Notes under the pieces: model-generated
Seen by the model: the letters and a program-made list of their open reading frames with translations, nothing else
Databases searched by the model: none
Told to the model about the DNA's origin: nothing
Program-made: the position numbers and the translations under genes
Part shown: positions 1 through 8,528 of the stretch, in pieces
Layout of the letters: each line of letters begins with the position of its first letter
Position numbering within the stretch: the stretch's first letter is position 1
From: Hyphomicrobium sp.
Lineage (GTDB): Bacteria; Pseudomonadota; Alphaproteobacteria; Rhizobiales; Hyphomicrobiaceae
Assembly: GCA_002928515.1 (NCBI GenBank)
Contig: PERI01000003.1
Location: 434,001 to 498,000 of the forward strand
DNA length: 64,000 nucleotides
Reading direction: 5' to 3'

Positions 1-29
1 CGATTTGAACCGGCTCACGCTTGTCTCAC

Positions 30-69
30 TTTCAAAAATGATATGAAAAATGATCGAAAAATTCGATCA
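30..69 (-). terminator. Rho-independent terminator of the WD40 gene
   Basis: A perfect 8-bp stem with a 3-nt loop lies at 51-69 and overlaps the stop codon of the leftward WD40 gene. Read on the minus strand it is followed by a T-rich run (TTTTTCAT and onward). This is the layout of an intrinsic terminator for the leftward transcript. Confidence 0.6.
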
Positions 70-1185
70 CTTACTAGCTTGTCCCGCGACTGCAGCCAAA
101 TCCCACACGCGGGCATGGCCGTCATAAGAGGCTGTTACGACATGCGAGCCATCGGGTGAAAATTCTGCATCTTCGACTTCCATGAGATGGCCGCCCAAAG
201 TGTACAAAAGTGCACCCGAATTGGCATCCCAAATACGGGCTGTTTTGTCGTGCGATGAGGTCACCAATTGCGAGCCATCCGGACTGAGAGACATGCGCAT
301 CACATAACGACGGTGCCCTGAAAACGTGGCAAGTGTTGCTGCCGACTTGATGTCCCATAGACGTGCCGTCTTATCACTGGAAGCGGTATATATCCGCTCG
401 CCTTTTGCATCGAACATGACGCGCAAAATCCCGCGTTGGTGACCTTTGAGTTCGGTCAAGAGAGTGCCGCTCGATGCATCCCAAATGCGTGCCGATTTAT
501 CGCTCGAACCTGTGACGACCTTTGCATCATCTGGTGAGAACGCAACGCTTGCCACCATGCCACCATGAGTGCTGAGCGTTGCAATTTCTGCGCCGGTCAT
601 TGCATCCCAGATTTTGGCTGTGCGATCTTGCGAACCCGTCACGATACGATTGCCATCACGGCTATAGGCAATATCCGTCACGCTTCCTTCGTGACCAGAT
701 AGTTTGAAAACTTGCTGCCCTGTCGCGATATCCCAAACGCGGGCAGTCATATCAATAGAACCGGTTGTGACGTGCTTGCCAGATGGGGAAAATGCGAGAG
801 CTTCGACCATGCTTTCGTGTCCGCTGAGGACCGCAATTTCACGGCCTGTCGCGGCGTCCCAAATGCGACCCGTACCATCGCGAGATACAGTGACAATGCG
901 CGAGCCATCTAGGCTGAAGGCGGCATTACGCACGCCTTCGGTATGACCTGACAAAGTTGCGATTTCAGTTCCCGAAGCTGCATCCCAAATACGCGCTGTT
1001 TTATCGCTCGATCCGGTTAGAATGACTTTCCCATCTGGACTGTACACCGCGCTCCACAGATCGCTGGTGTGCCCCTTCAGCGTTAATTTCGGTTCGGTGA
1101 GTTCTGAGCCCTCAGCGTAAACTTGAGTTGGCAAAAGAAAACTCGCGCAGACGACCGAGCCAATCCATCGCTTGATTTTGTGCAC
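67..1185 (-). CDS. Secreted eight-repeat WD40 protein
   Basis: The protein carries eight consecutive WD40 repeats of about 42 residues, each with the GH...WD pattern (for example GHTSDLW...ARIWDAASG), enough for one closed beta-propeller. Such propellers are protein-interaction platforms; the partner cannot be told. I place the start at a GTG at 1185 because a GGGAGA ribosome site lies about nine bases upstream and the protein then begins with a signal peptide (VHKIKRWIGSVVCASF, cleavage probably after VYA). A longer reading from an ATG at 1320 would add a basic, unconvincing leader. The propeller is therefore expected in the periplasm. The repeats are also visible as a DNA repeat of about 126 bp. 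Neighbouring genes to 5596 are likewise secreted. Confidence 0.85.
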   Translation of the reverse strand: MHKIKRWIGSVVCASFLLPTQVYAEGSELTEPKLTLKGHTSDLWSAVYSPDGKVILTGSSDKTARIWDAASGTEIATLSGHTEGVRNAAFSLDGSRIVTVSRDGTGRIWDAATGREIAVLSGHESMVEALAFSPSGKHVTTGSIDMTARVWDIATGQQVFKLSGHEGSVTDIAYSRDGNRIVTGSQDRTAKIWDAMTGAEIATLSTHGGMVASVAFSPDDAKVVTGSSDKSARIWDASSGTLLTELKGHQRGILRVMFDAKGERIYTASSDKTARLWDIKSAATLATFSGHRRYVMRMSLSPDGSQLVTSSHDKTARIWDANSGALLYTLGGHLMEVEDAEFSPDGSHVVTASYDGHARVWDLAAVAGQASK

Positions 1186-1407
1186 GCGCTGATGTCTCCC
1201 AGGTTGATGGGCATAGAAACAACGATACCGGTGCAACCGCTGCCAGCAATGGGAATTGTTCCCATTCTCTCGGCATCCGTGAATTTTCAAGGACAGAATA
1301 ATTTCAATTGTGAAGCTCATTAAAAAGGAAAAAGTCCTGCCTTGTACGGCAAAATGTTGCGTGTAAGGTCGCGCACCAAAATAGAAAAATCTTCGGAGGA
1401 TATATCA

Positions 1408-1926
1408 ATGCGTCGGCCTTTCGCGTTGCTTGTGACACCTGCTGCCAGCGTATTGATGGTCACGATTTCTCTTGCCTATGCCGACAGTACTACGCTGCCA
1501 CAACGCAAAGCAGGGCTGTGGGAGTTGAATACCACCATGGATGAAGGCGGCAGCAGCAGAGATCAGTCGATGAAAATCTGTATCGATGGCGATATGGAAA
1601 AAAATACTGTCCAAGCTAGCCTTGAAGATCACCGCAAAGCCTGCACGACGTACGATATCAAAGTTGCAGACGGCACAACGACAGTCGATGCCGATTGTTT
1701 GTTCTCGACGCGCAAAGTGATATCGCAAACCAAAATGTCGGGCGACTTTCAGAAAACTTTTGAAGTCAAAATTGAAAGCACAACATCAGGCGTCGAAGGC
1801 AACGCGCAGACCATTGTCGTCAAGCGCGTCATCACACAAAACGGAAAGTATCTCGGCGAGAGCTGCGGCGATCTCAAAGGCGGCGAGGCTGAAGGGTCTG
1901 ACGGCACGCGCATGCTCGTGCAATAA
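1408..1926 (+). CDS. Secreted DUF3617-family protein
   Basis: The protein starts with a signal peptide (MRRPFALLVTPAASVLMV, cleavage near AYA) and then shows the start of the DUF3617 domain (RKAGLWELNTTMD), with a cysteine-bearing KICID segment. DUF3617 proteins are small periplasmic proteins without an assigned activity. The ATG at 1408 is chosen because GGAGGA lies seven bases upstream; an in-frame extension to 1342 has no comparable site. It is 15 bp from the next gene and probably co-transcribed with it. Confidence 0.75.
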   Translation: MRRPFALLVTPAASVLMVTISLAYADSTTLPQRKAGLWELNTTMDEGGSSRDQSMKICIDGDMEKNTVQASLEDHRKACTTYDIKVADGTTTVDADCLFSTRKVISQTKMSGDFQKTFEVKIESTTSGVEGNAQTIVVKRVITQNGKYLGESCGDLKGGEAEGSDGTRMLVQ

Positions 1927-1941
1927 AATACGAGAGCTGAA

Positions 1942-3033
1942 ATGCGCATCGTCGTGATCCGACAGTTGTTGGTCGTGTGCATGATCGTTATGGGGCTGAT
2001 CGCATTTTTGGCGGTTGTGCAACATGATCGCGCGCACGCCACATCGTCTGCACAAAGCTTGCAACGTGAACTCGATACCAATCCGGAGCGTCGCCAAGCC
2101 ATTACGGAGCAGGCGCGTGCATTGGGATTTGATATCATCGAGGTTCGGACTGGTCCTCAAAGCGATGAGAAGCAGCGTGCTCTTGTTACCGGTGGTGCAA
2201 CTGTCTTTACTGACTGCGCGCTGCCGACACCTTGTCCAGACATGGTTGTCATTCCCAGTTCACCTGCCAATTTCAAAGTCGGTTCGCCGGAAAGCGAACC
2301 CAAACGGTTGTCATCTGAAGCACAACAGTCAGTCGCGATCAAAGCCTTCGCGATTGGACGATATGAAGTGCGTGTGTCTGAGTACCTAGCCTGCGTCACA
2401 GCCGGCGCTTGTCGGCACCCTGAATGGCTTGAGCCAGGCGGTCAGCACAACATCGAAACGGGCAGCGGCGTCACATATAAAAGTCTCGGCAGCAAGATCA
2501 GCGGCGCAGATCAGCCAATCGTCGGCATCAGCTGGGAAGACGCTTCAGCTTATGCCACATGGCTCAAAACACTGACCGGACGCCATTACCGACTCCCTTC
2601 TGAGGCTGAGTGGGAATTTGCGACACGGGCAGGCACGACCACAGCCTATTGGTGGGGTCATGAGCCGACCCGAGATGGATCGACGATGGCGTGCTGTCGG
2701 ACCTGTGGCAGTGACGAAGATGGCAAGGGCTTTCTGCCTGTTACGGCACTGCAGGCCAACGCATGGGGCTTGCACAATGTCCATGGCAATGTCTGGGAAT
2801 GGGTCGCCGATTATTATTGTGAAAGCTACGCATCGGGGCCGAAGGATGGCACTGCGCGCGTCGATTCCAAGTGCGGTGAGCCGCAATCGTCGCCCGAAGG
2901 TTTGCGAATTTTTCGCGGCGGGTCTTGTTTCTTTGAGACGCAGCAAATGCGTGCGGCCATGCGACTGCGCAATTGGCCAACATTTCGAAATCAGACCGTT
3001 GGCTTTCGCGTTGCGCGCGATCTCATGCCGTAA
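1942..3033 (+). CDS. FGE-sulfatase (SUMF1) domain protein, membrane-anchored or secreted
   Basis: A single hydrophobic segment near residues 8-28 anchors or exports the protein. Residues from about 95 on match the formylglycine-generating-enzyme fold: DMVVIPSSPANFKVGS, then GRYEVRVSEYLACV, VGISWEDASAYATWL, RLPSEAEWEFATRAG, HGNVWEWVADYY, RGGSC and a C-terminal GFRVARD. The fold is shared by sulfatase-activating enzymes, ergothioneine and nonheme-iron oxygenases, and many non-catalytic proteins. I do not see the cysteine pair of true formylglycine-generating enzymes in its usual context, so a formylglycine role is unlikely. No sulfatase gene is present in the window. It follows the DUF3617 gene closely. 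Confidence 0.8.
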   Translation: MRIVVIRQLLVVCMIVMGLIAFLAVVQHDRAHATSSAQSLQRELDTNPERRQAITEQARALGFDIIEVRTGPQSDEKQRALVTGGATVFTDCALPTPCPDMVVIPSSPANFKVGSPESEPKRLSSEAQQSVAIKAFAIGRYEVRVSEYLACVTAGACRHPEWLEPGGQHNIETGSGVTYKSLGSKISGADQPIVGISWEDASAYATWLKTLTGRHYRLPSEAEWEFATRAGTTTAYWWGHEPTRDGSTMACCRTCGSDEDGKGFLPVTALQANAWGLHNVHGNVWEWVADYYCESYASGPKDGTARVDSKCGEPQSSPEGLRIFRGGSCFFETQQMRAAMRLRNWPTFRNQTVGFRVARDLMP

Positions 3034-3130
3034 ATTCCCAGGACAGTTTCACATTTTTACAATCTGATGAAACAGTCCAAGTCAAAATGGCGAATGCGAA
3101 TTCGGGAACTGCTGCAACAAGGAACATTCC

Positions 3131-4213
3131 ATGCAACCGAGAATACTTCCCGACTTTGAACCGAGCTCGACACTCTTGAAAATTACGAGAGCGATGCTCG
3201 TCTTCTGCGCACTGGCTATGTCGTCACCGACATTTGCCGATGTCGATGCGAGTAAAGCGGAGTTCGGCGGCACCTGTGCCATGGGCCTTGCTGAAGGGAA
3301 ATCTATCCGCACCGATTGTTCCGTGAATTGGACGGCGCCGGATGGCAAACTTTACTGTTTTGGGAACGAGGACTCAAAGGCGGTATTTCTCAAAGACCCG
3401 GATGGCTATCTCGCCAAGGCTCAAGAAACTTATGCCGCTGCCGATACCATGAAAACTGGCAGTGACATGGGTGCCTTCACAGCGACTGATGTGCAAACGT
3501 TCATCGAAGCCGAAATCAAAGCGGCACAAGACAAAAATAACGGCGTGTTCGAAGTGGCCGATGCCATGGCTGGGCAAACGCTGGCCGTTAAATTCGATAA
3601 GGTCGATTTTGTTCGCACGCTACACGGCTATGGCTTTTTTCCAGACGTCCTTTTTCGCGACAAAGACACCCCAGACAAAACTTATCTGATCGATTTCTGG
3701 GTGCGTCCTGAAGGCGGTAAACTCAAAATCGTCGATACGCGCGTGTACAAAGCTCCACGCAAAGAAGGTGATAAATGGATCATGATTACGCGCTTGCCTA
3801 AGCCGTGGTGGTGGATCCCGGCTTCCGAGCATCCCGGTGAAAGCGAAACGAAACGCGGATGGGAAATCATGAGCGGGCTGCATGAACACATTGCCGCCGA
3901 ACGCGCGAAAAACGGAGGCTTATATATTATCAAAGACGATAAGACCGGCGAAGAGATCAAGATGGACTTCGTGGGTATTCATCAGCCCGTGCGGCGTCTC
4001 AAGGAAGATGGTCGTTTCTTTGCATGTACCGATTTCCGTCGCGCTGGCAGCAAGGAAGAATATTACGATATCGATTTCTGGATGGACGAAAAGAACGGGA
4101 AAATTACGGTTGGCAGTGTGCGGTTACACAAGGCTCCCGAGCTCGCCGATGGCAATTTCATCCAGATGCCGCGCTATCAATTCGATCCCAAAAGTTTTGA
4201 CGTGGTGCCATGA
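3131..4213 (+). CDS. Secreted protein with a YHS-like domain and a duplicated C-terminal module
   Basis: After a signal-peptide-like stretch (MLVFCALAMSSPTFA, residues 22-36) comes a YHS-like segment (GGTCAMGL...YCFGNED...FLKDPDGYL), a small cysteine-bearing fold often tied to metal handling. The remaining 240 residues contain two related modules: one with TYLIDFWVRPEGGKLKIVDT followed by RVYKAP, the other with YYDIDFWMDEKNGKITVGSV followed by RLHKAP. This suggests an internal duplication. The ATG at 3131 has AAGGAA six bases upstream; a TTG or ATG start just before the hydrophobic segment (3176 or 3194) would give a more usual signal peptide. Function unknown. Confidence 0.6.
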   Translation: MQPRILPDFEPSSTLLKITRAMLVFCALAMSSPTFADVDASKAEFGGTCAMGLAEGKSIRTDCSVNWTAPDGKLYCFGNEDSKAVFLKDPDGYLAKAQETYAAADTMKTGSDMGAFTATDVQTFIEAEIKAAQDKNNGVFEVADAMAGQTLAVKFDKVDFVRTLHGYGFFPDVLFRDKDTPDKTYLIDFWVRPEGGKLKIVDTRVYKAPRKEGDKWIMITRLPKPWWWIPASEHPGESETKRGWEIMSGLHEHIAAERAKNGGLYIIKDDKTGEEIKMDFVGIHQPVRRLKEDGRFFACTDFRRAGSKEEYYDIDFWMDEKNGKITVGSVRLHKAPELADGNFIQMPRYQFDPKSFDVVP

Positions 4214-4298
4214 GTGTGAAGTGCCGCGCTCAGGCTGATCCACGACACATTGCATATTCGTAATATCAGCGGCATTGAACGCCATATGGGAGAGAGCA

Positions 4299-4838
4299 AT
4301 GACAACGTCCACCAACGTGCGGGTAGGTTTCTTTTGTCTTGCTCTCTTTTCGGCGACGCCTGCGAGTTTGGCGGCACTTCCGGAACCCGAGACGGTTGTG
4401 CTCTTGCCGCCGTCATCGACCGGTCCAAAAGACGAGTGCGGTGTTCGTGCTGAGTACAATATCAACGGCTCCATCTTGCGCGTTGAGTTATCTGGCGCGC
4501 GCGCCAATGATAAAATTCGCATCTATATTCGCGCTTATACGCCAACATCTGTTGGGCCACTTATGCGTGATTTGTGGCTTAAGACGACGACGCTGTTCAC
4601 GCTTGGAAACTTTAAGCCCGCCAGGGAAAACTCCCAGGGAATTCTTGAAACGACTGGAGATGTTTCCCTTGCTGAGGGTGCACGCACGCTGATGGAAATT
4701 GCAGATGGCGATGCTGAGATTTCTGTGATCTTCGATGGCGTGCTGCCGGCTGCGCGACTTCCGCTGGGATTGCCTACACCGCTCCCTCCTGACGTCACAG
4801 CGTCCATCAACGATTGTGCCCGCGCGCTCGAAAAATAG
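4299..4838 (+). CDS. Hypothetical secreted protein
   Basis: I do not recognise the family. The ATG at 4299 is preceded by a GGGAGAG ribosome site and begins a clear signal peptide (MTTSTNVRVGFFCLALF, cleavage near SLA). The mature part of about 160 residues has two cysteines (DECGV and NDCARAL) that may form a disulfide, and the segment SGARANDKIRIYIRAYTP. It is the last of a run of four rightward genes for exported proteins and meets the VWA gene tail to tail six bases away. Confidence 0.6.
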   Translation: MTTSTNVRVGFFCLALFSATPASLAALPEPETVVLLPPSSTGPKDECGVRAEYNINGSILRVELSGARANDKIRIYIRAYTPTSVGPLMRDLWLKTTTLFTLGNFKPARENSQGILETTGDVSLAEGARTLMEIADGDAEISVIFDGVLPAARLPLGLPTPLPPDVTASINDCARALEK

Positions 4839-4843
4839 TTGCG

Positions 4844-5596
4844 CTATTCATTGAGTGTTTGTGCAAAACATTGTGCAGCCAATTTGATTGGCGGCTCTAA
4901 TGGGGCGCGGCGCTCTGTTAAAAACGGACAGCCCAAAGTTTTGCGTAAAGCTGCTATGAGTTCATCTGTCGTCTCGACAGCCGTGTACTGCCCGCCGGTT
5001 GCATCGGCCATACAGCGTGAGCCGAAAGCGCCGCCCGCAGCTAATGGATCCTTATAGCCGATGACATGAATGGTCAGATCTTTTGCTTCGCGCTTGAGTT
5101 GCGCGGCGACACCACAAGGATTGCCACCACAGGTTTCTTCACCATCTGTAATTAAAATGATGGTTGCTGGCTTATCGCGATAGGCCAGCGCATCCGCCGC
5201 AAGTTTGACACCAGCAGTCAGCGGCGTGCGGCCAGCTGGTACCAGGGCGGTGACTTCAGCCATGATGGTTTCAGTTGCATCGAGGACCGGCTTCAATCGC
5301 AATTCTACGCTATCGCAATTGTTGCCGTAGCCAGGACCATAAACGGTCAATCCTATGGGACGAATGGGGGCCACCTCTGGCAGAACCTGCGCCAATGCTT
5401 TGCGCACTTTGCCGATACGGGGGGTCACGCTATTCATATCGGTGCCACCCATGGAGCCTGACGCATCGAATACGATCATGGCGTCGTGGTTGCAGGCTGG
5501 GTTTTGTTCTTGTGAAAGCGCAGGCCCAACGCATATAGGTGATAAGGTCGCCGTTATGGCTACGATTGCTGCCCAGTGTCGCGCGGTCAAGACCAT
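4844..5596 (-). CDS. Secreted von Willebrand factor A domain protein
   Basis: A signal peptide (cleavage near ALS) precedes a VWA domain with the metal-ion-dependent adhesion site DASGSMGG near residue 45, the PAGRTPL threonine loop and the LITDGEE strand. The motif is complete, so divalent metal binding is expected. Such periplasmic VWA proteins mediate protein contacts; the ligand is unknown. There are cysteines at CNHDA, NNCDS, TCGGNPCG, RCMAD and GCPF, so several disulfides are possible. It is transcribed leftward against the preceding cluster. Confidence 0.8.
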   Translation of the reverse strand: MVLTARHWAAIVAITATLSPICVGPALSQEQNPACNHDAMIVFDASGSMGGTDMNSVTPRIGKVRKALAQVLPEVAPIRPIGLTVYGPGYGNNCDSVELRLKPVLDATETIMAEVTALVPAGRTPLTAGVKLAADALAYRDKPATIILITDGEETCGGNPCGVAAQLKREAKDLTIHVIGYKDPLAAGGAFGSRCMADATGGQYTAVETTDELIAALRKTLGCPFLTERRAPLEPPIKLAAQCFAQTLNE

Positions 5597-5761
5597 CCGA
5601 ATTCTCCCCTGGGTCGATGCAATACGTTACGTCAACGCAGGTGTTTGTGTTTCAGACTTCTGGCGGCATTCCATAGCGTCTATGACCCATGCTAACTGAA
5701 TCCAATTCAGACTGATTGTCGACGGCGCAACCGACGGCCCGTGCGAGGAGTACCATAGACT

Positions 5762-6298
5762 TTGTCCGAACAATCCCAACATCAAGAAATGGTCATTCTC
5801 GTCGATGAGCACGACCGTGAGACTGGTCGCGCCGAAAAGCTCGATGCACATCAGCGTGGAGTGCTACATCGCGCATTTTCGGTGATGGTGTGGGATGGGC
5901 GCGGCCGCTTGCTGTTGCAGCGGCGAAGCATTGGCAAATATCATTCGGGTGGACTTTGGACCAATGCTTGCTGCGGGCATCCTCGGCCAGGCGAACTTGT
6001 GGCTAACGCTGCTTTGCGTCGTCTCCAAGAAGAGATGGGATTTCAATGCCCACTCAATTTACTGGGCACGTTTCAGTACCGCGCTGACTTGGATCACGGA
6101 CTGATTGAACATGAACTCGTGCATATTTTTCGAGGTCAGTTTGACGGTGCCATCGTCGCCAACCCTGATGAGTGCGACGGCTTCACCTGGGCGATGCCAG
6201 AGGAAATCATGCGTGATGTTCAGTCGAAACCAGAACGCTTCAGCGCATGGTTTCAAAAATATTGTTCTGCGGCTTGGCCCGTTGCGCCAACAGCTTAA
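5762..6298 (+). CDS. idi: Isopentenyl-diphosphate delta-isomerase, type I
   Basis: The enzyme interconverts isopentenyl and dimethylallyl diphosphate in isoprenoid synthesis. The Nudix fold of type I isomerases is complete: VLHRAFSVMVWD, the catalytic cysteine in TNACCGHPRPGE, the Nudix-like helix AALRRLQEEMGF, and the catalytic glutamate in HELVHIF. The length of 178 residues is normal. The start is a TTG at 5762 preceded by GAGGAG eleven bases away. Among alphaproteobacteria a type I idi is typical of lineages with heavy isoprenoid demand (carotenoids, bacteriochlorophyll, hopanoids), but no such genes lie nearby here. Confidence 0.92.
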   Translation: MSEQSQHQEMVILVDEHDRETGRAEKLDAHQRGVLHRAFSVMVWDGRGRLLLQRRSIGKYHSGGLWTNACCGHPRPGELVANAALRRLQEEMGFQCPLNLLGTFQYRADLDHGLIEHELVHIFRGQFDGAIVANPDECDGFTWAMPEEIMRDVQSKPERFSAWFQKYCSAAWPVAPTA

Positions 6299-6388
6299 CG
6301 TACTGCCGCTACTGTTGGGGAGCAGGGCGTCATTGCGCGCACTAGTGTAGTGGAAGACGCAAAAATTCGAATTTTGATCTCAGTCAAA

Positions 6389-6473
6389 TGGTGGAGAGGG
6401 CTGGATTCGAACCAGCGTAGGCGAAGCCAACGGATTTACAGTCCGTCCCCTTTAGCCACTCGGGCACCTCTCC
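6389..6473 (-). tRNA. tRNA-Tyr (GTA)
   Basis: The reverse strand folds as a class II tRNA of 85 nt including an encoded CCA. The acceptor GGAGAGG pairs with CCTCTCC, the anticodon loop is CTGTAAA with anticodon GTA, there is a long variable arm, and the T arm contains GGTTCGAATCC. The long arm and anticodon fit tRNA-Tyr. Confidence 0.95.
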
Positions 6474-6507
6474 ATACCGCTTTAGACCCAGCGCCCAGTT
6501 AAACAGG

Positions 6508-6545
6508 TCCAAAAACGAAAGCGCCCCGCCAGAGCCGGCAGGGGC
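6508..6545 (-). terminator. Leftward intrinsic terminator-like hairpin
   Basis: Read on the minus strand, a GC-rich stem (GCCCCTGCC pairing with GGCGGGGC) is followed by GCTTTCGTTTTTGG. It stands 50 bp upstream of tRNA-Tyr with no leftward gene in front of it, so it may insulate the tRNA gene from antisense transcription. Confidence 0.45.
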
Positions 6546-6634
6546 ACCACGCCTTATGTTCATGTGGCCCTTTCCTGTCAACCCGAAAAGCGGCAGATTG
6601 GGCAAATCAGGCTGTGGGGGACACGACTGCGCAC

Positions 6635-7198
6635 ATGACAAAATGGCTGACACATCACAATCTCAAAACGGCTGCGATATTTTGTGCAATCCCAATGATT
6701 GCGGCCTACATTGCTGCGCGACAGGGTTATCTTAACGCCAACTATCATCTATCGACCTGGAAAGGCGGTGGCATGGGCATGTTTGCCGGTGCCGATAGCG
6801 GTGATACGCGATTTACCCGCATTTTCATCGAGACTGCCGACGGCAAGCGACAACCCATTGTCAAACTCCTGCCTGCGCAAACCCGTCAACACCAAAAAGC
6901 GATCTGGTATCCGACGCGCGAAAATTTTGAGCCGTTAGCGATGAGCTTGCGAAGGACGTCATTCGTCGCGTCGAACGAGGCCAGCAAAGTTTACAAAATT
7001 GACAAGGACAGCAACACGCGTGAGGCCATGGAGCAATCGCATTATTTGCTTCATGCCCGTGGTCCGAGACCCGGTGGCGACGATGCAGACTGGACGTTGG
7101 TCATCGAGTATTGGGAAATTTCTTACGATGGCAGCAAGCGTGAAGCGCGCGCCACTTTGACCGAGACGATGCGATTTGCAAAAGGGTCAGGCTCATGA
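6635..7198 (+). CDS. Hypothetical membrane-anchored protein
   Basis: I do not recognise the family. One membrane segment (TAAIFCAIPMIAAYIAARQG) sits near residues 11-30, followed by about 155 polar residues including STWKGGGMGMFAG and VIEYWEISYDG. The ATG at 6635 is preferred over a GTG at 6614. It overlaps the next membrane gene by four bases (ATGA), and that gene overlaps the DCC gene in the same way, so the three are translated together. In HTTM/DCC operons an unknown anchored protein of this kind may be an accessory subunit. Confidence 0.65.
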   Translation: MTKWLTHHNLKTAAIFCAIPMIAAYIAARQGYLNANYHLSTWKGGGMGMFAGADSGDTRFTRIFIETADGKRQPIVKLLPAQTRQHQKAIWYPTRENFEPLAMSLRRTSFVASNEASKVYKIDKDSNTREAMEQSHYLLHARGPRPGGDDADWTLVIEYWEISYDGSKREARATLTETMRFAKGSGS

Positions 7199-8097
7199 GC
7201 ACTGATACCATCGATGAGCTATCGCCTCTGGCGCGCGCTGAAAAGTGGTTTGATGAGATACGACTGATTGATGCGGTCTCGGCATTGACACTGATGCTGG
7301 CGGTTTTCTTCGGCTTTGAGCAACCGCTGTTCAAACTCGGTATTCAAGCCGCACTTTTGGGTGTTCTCCTGCGTCCTTCCCTCATCAAGAGCCCGCTGAT
7401 GTGGCTGATGTTGTCGGTGTTCGCGACCATTGTTCTGATAGAAACCTGGAGTACCTCTGATAATCACAAGTATCTTTTCGTGTATTGGTTCTGGGTTGTC
7501 ACGATTGCGCGTTGGGTTGAGCCGCAAGGTCAGGACGAAGCAGTTTTGCGCTCTCACGCGCGATTTTTTCTAGTCTTTGTGTTTCTAGTTGCGGCTGCAC
7601 AAAAGCTTGCATCGCCGACCTATATGTCGGGCGAAATGTTTGAACTCAAACTTCTGCTGGATGAACGCTTCAAAGCCTTCGGCCATCTGCTTGGTATCGA
7701 CCGATCTATTCCAGAGGCAGCGCGACTTGAAATCGTGAACCTCAAAAGTCCGCTGTCTGTTTATACCGACAATGCAATTCCGATTTCATCGACCGATCTC
7801 GTTCATTCATTGGCGCAGGCCATCACATGGTACGACCTGCTGGTGCAGATTGCCATCGGGCTGTTGTTTATTCCAGGCAAGCGGATGACCGATGTTTTGG
7901 GGCACGCCGTGTTGTTGTTCTTCATTTTTACAACCTATTTGCCCGCACCCGTATTCGGTTTCGGTTGGACGTTGGCAATTTACGGGTTGACCTTAGCGAA
8001 GGGACAATATCGGTTTATGGCCCTCCTCTACGCAACAGCATTTTTAGCTATTCTCGCTTATCAAGCGCCGTGGCGAGATTGGGTTCTGGAGACATGA
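7195..8097 (+). CDS. Polytopic membrane protein, HTTM-like
   Basis: The protein has about seven to eight hydrophobic segments (for example SALTLMLAVFFGF, FFLVFVFLVAAAQ, VLLFFIFTTYLPAPVFGF). The arrangement resembles HTTM proteins, the family related to vitamin-K-dependent gamma-carboxylase, but I cannot prove homology by eye. It overlaps both neighbours by four bases. The downstream partner is a DCC-motif thiol protein, a recurrent companion of HTTM proteins, which supports the assignment. A quinone- or redox-linked membrane reaction is an inference only. Confidence 0.6.
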   Translation: MSTDTIDELSPLARAEKWFDEIRLIDAVSALTLMLAVFFGFEQPLFKLGIQAALLGVLLRPSLIKSPLMWLMLSVFATIVLIETWSTSDNHKYLFVYWFWVVTIARWVEPQGQDEAVLRSHARFFLVFVFLVAAAQKLASPTYMSGEMFELKLLLDERFKAFGHLLGIDRSIPEAARLEIVNLKSPLSVYTDNAIPISSTDLVHSLAQAITWYDLLVQIAIGLLFIPGKRMTDVLGHAVLLFFIFTTYLPAPVFGFGWTLAIYGLTLAKGQYRFMALLYATAFLAILAYQAPWRDWVLET

Positions 8098-8498
8098 GCA
8101 CAATCGATAGCTGGCTCGTAGCCCCTGGATTGTTCGTCGTATATGATGGACTTTGTCCATTCTGTTCCGCGTATATCAAGATGCTTCGCTTGCGACGTTC
8201 TGTCGGCCAAGTCTCGTTGATTGATGCCCGTTCCGACCCACAACTGGTCAAGGACTTCGCAGATCGCGGGCTCGATCTCAACGATGGCATGGCGGTCATT
8301 TACGGATCGCGGATTTATTACGGGAGCGAAGCCATGACTATACTTTCATGCCTCACAACGTCATCAGGCATTGCCAATCAAAGCATGGCTGCGATCCTTC
8401 GCAATCCAAAGGTTGCCCGAGCTCTCTATCCAGTGTTACGCAGCGGCAGAGCCATAACATTGGCGCTATTGCGCCGTCCGTCGCTGCGGTCATCGTAA
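8094..8498 (+). CDS. DCC-family (DUF393) thiol-disulfide protein
   Basis: This is a 134-residue protein with the family signature VVYDGLCPFC near residues 15-24, a DxxCxxC thioredoxin-like active site, followed by LIDARSDPQL and YYGSEAM. The start is the ATG at 8094 overlapping the stop of the membrane gene; a longer in-frame reading from 7827 lies inside that gene and is rejected. DCC proteins are small thiol oxidoreductases, often paired with HTTM-type membrane proteins, as here. Confidence 0.82.
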   Translation: MSTIDSWLVAPGLFVVYDGLCPFCSAYIKMLRLRRSVGQVSLIDARSDPQLVKDFADRGLDLNDGMAVIYGSRIYYGSEAMTILSCLTTSSGIANQSMAAILRNPKVARALYPVLRSGRAITLALLRRPSLRSS

Positions 8499-8528
8499 CG
8501 CGGACACGTACGCTTCGGCTTAGCCGTC

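Noticed and set aside
67-1185. Tandem repeat of about 126 bp as CRISPR or satellite
   Set aside because: The period equals the 42-residue WD40 repeat and the frame is open throughout, so it is coding. No CRISPR-like array was seen anywhere in the window.
7827-8093. Longer reading frame in front of the DCC protein
   Set aside because: It lies wholly inside the membrane-protein gene in another frame; the ATG at 8094 overlaps the upstream stop as expected for coupling.
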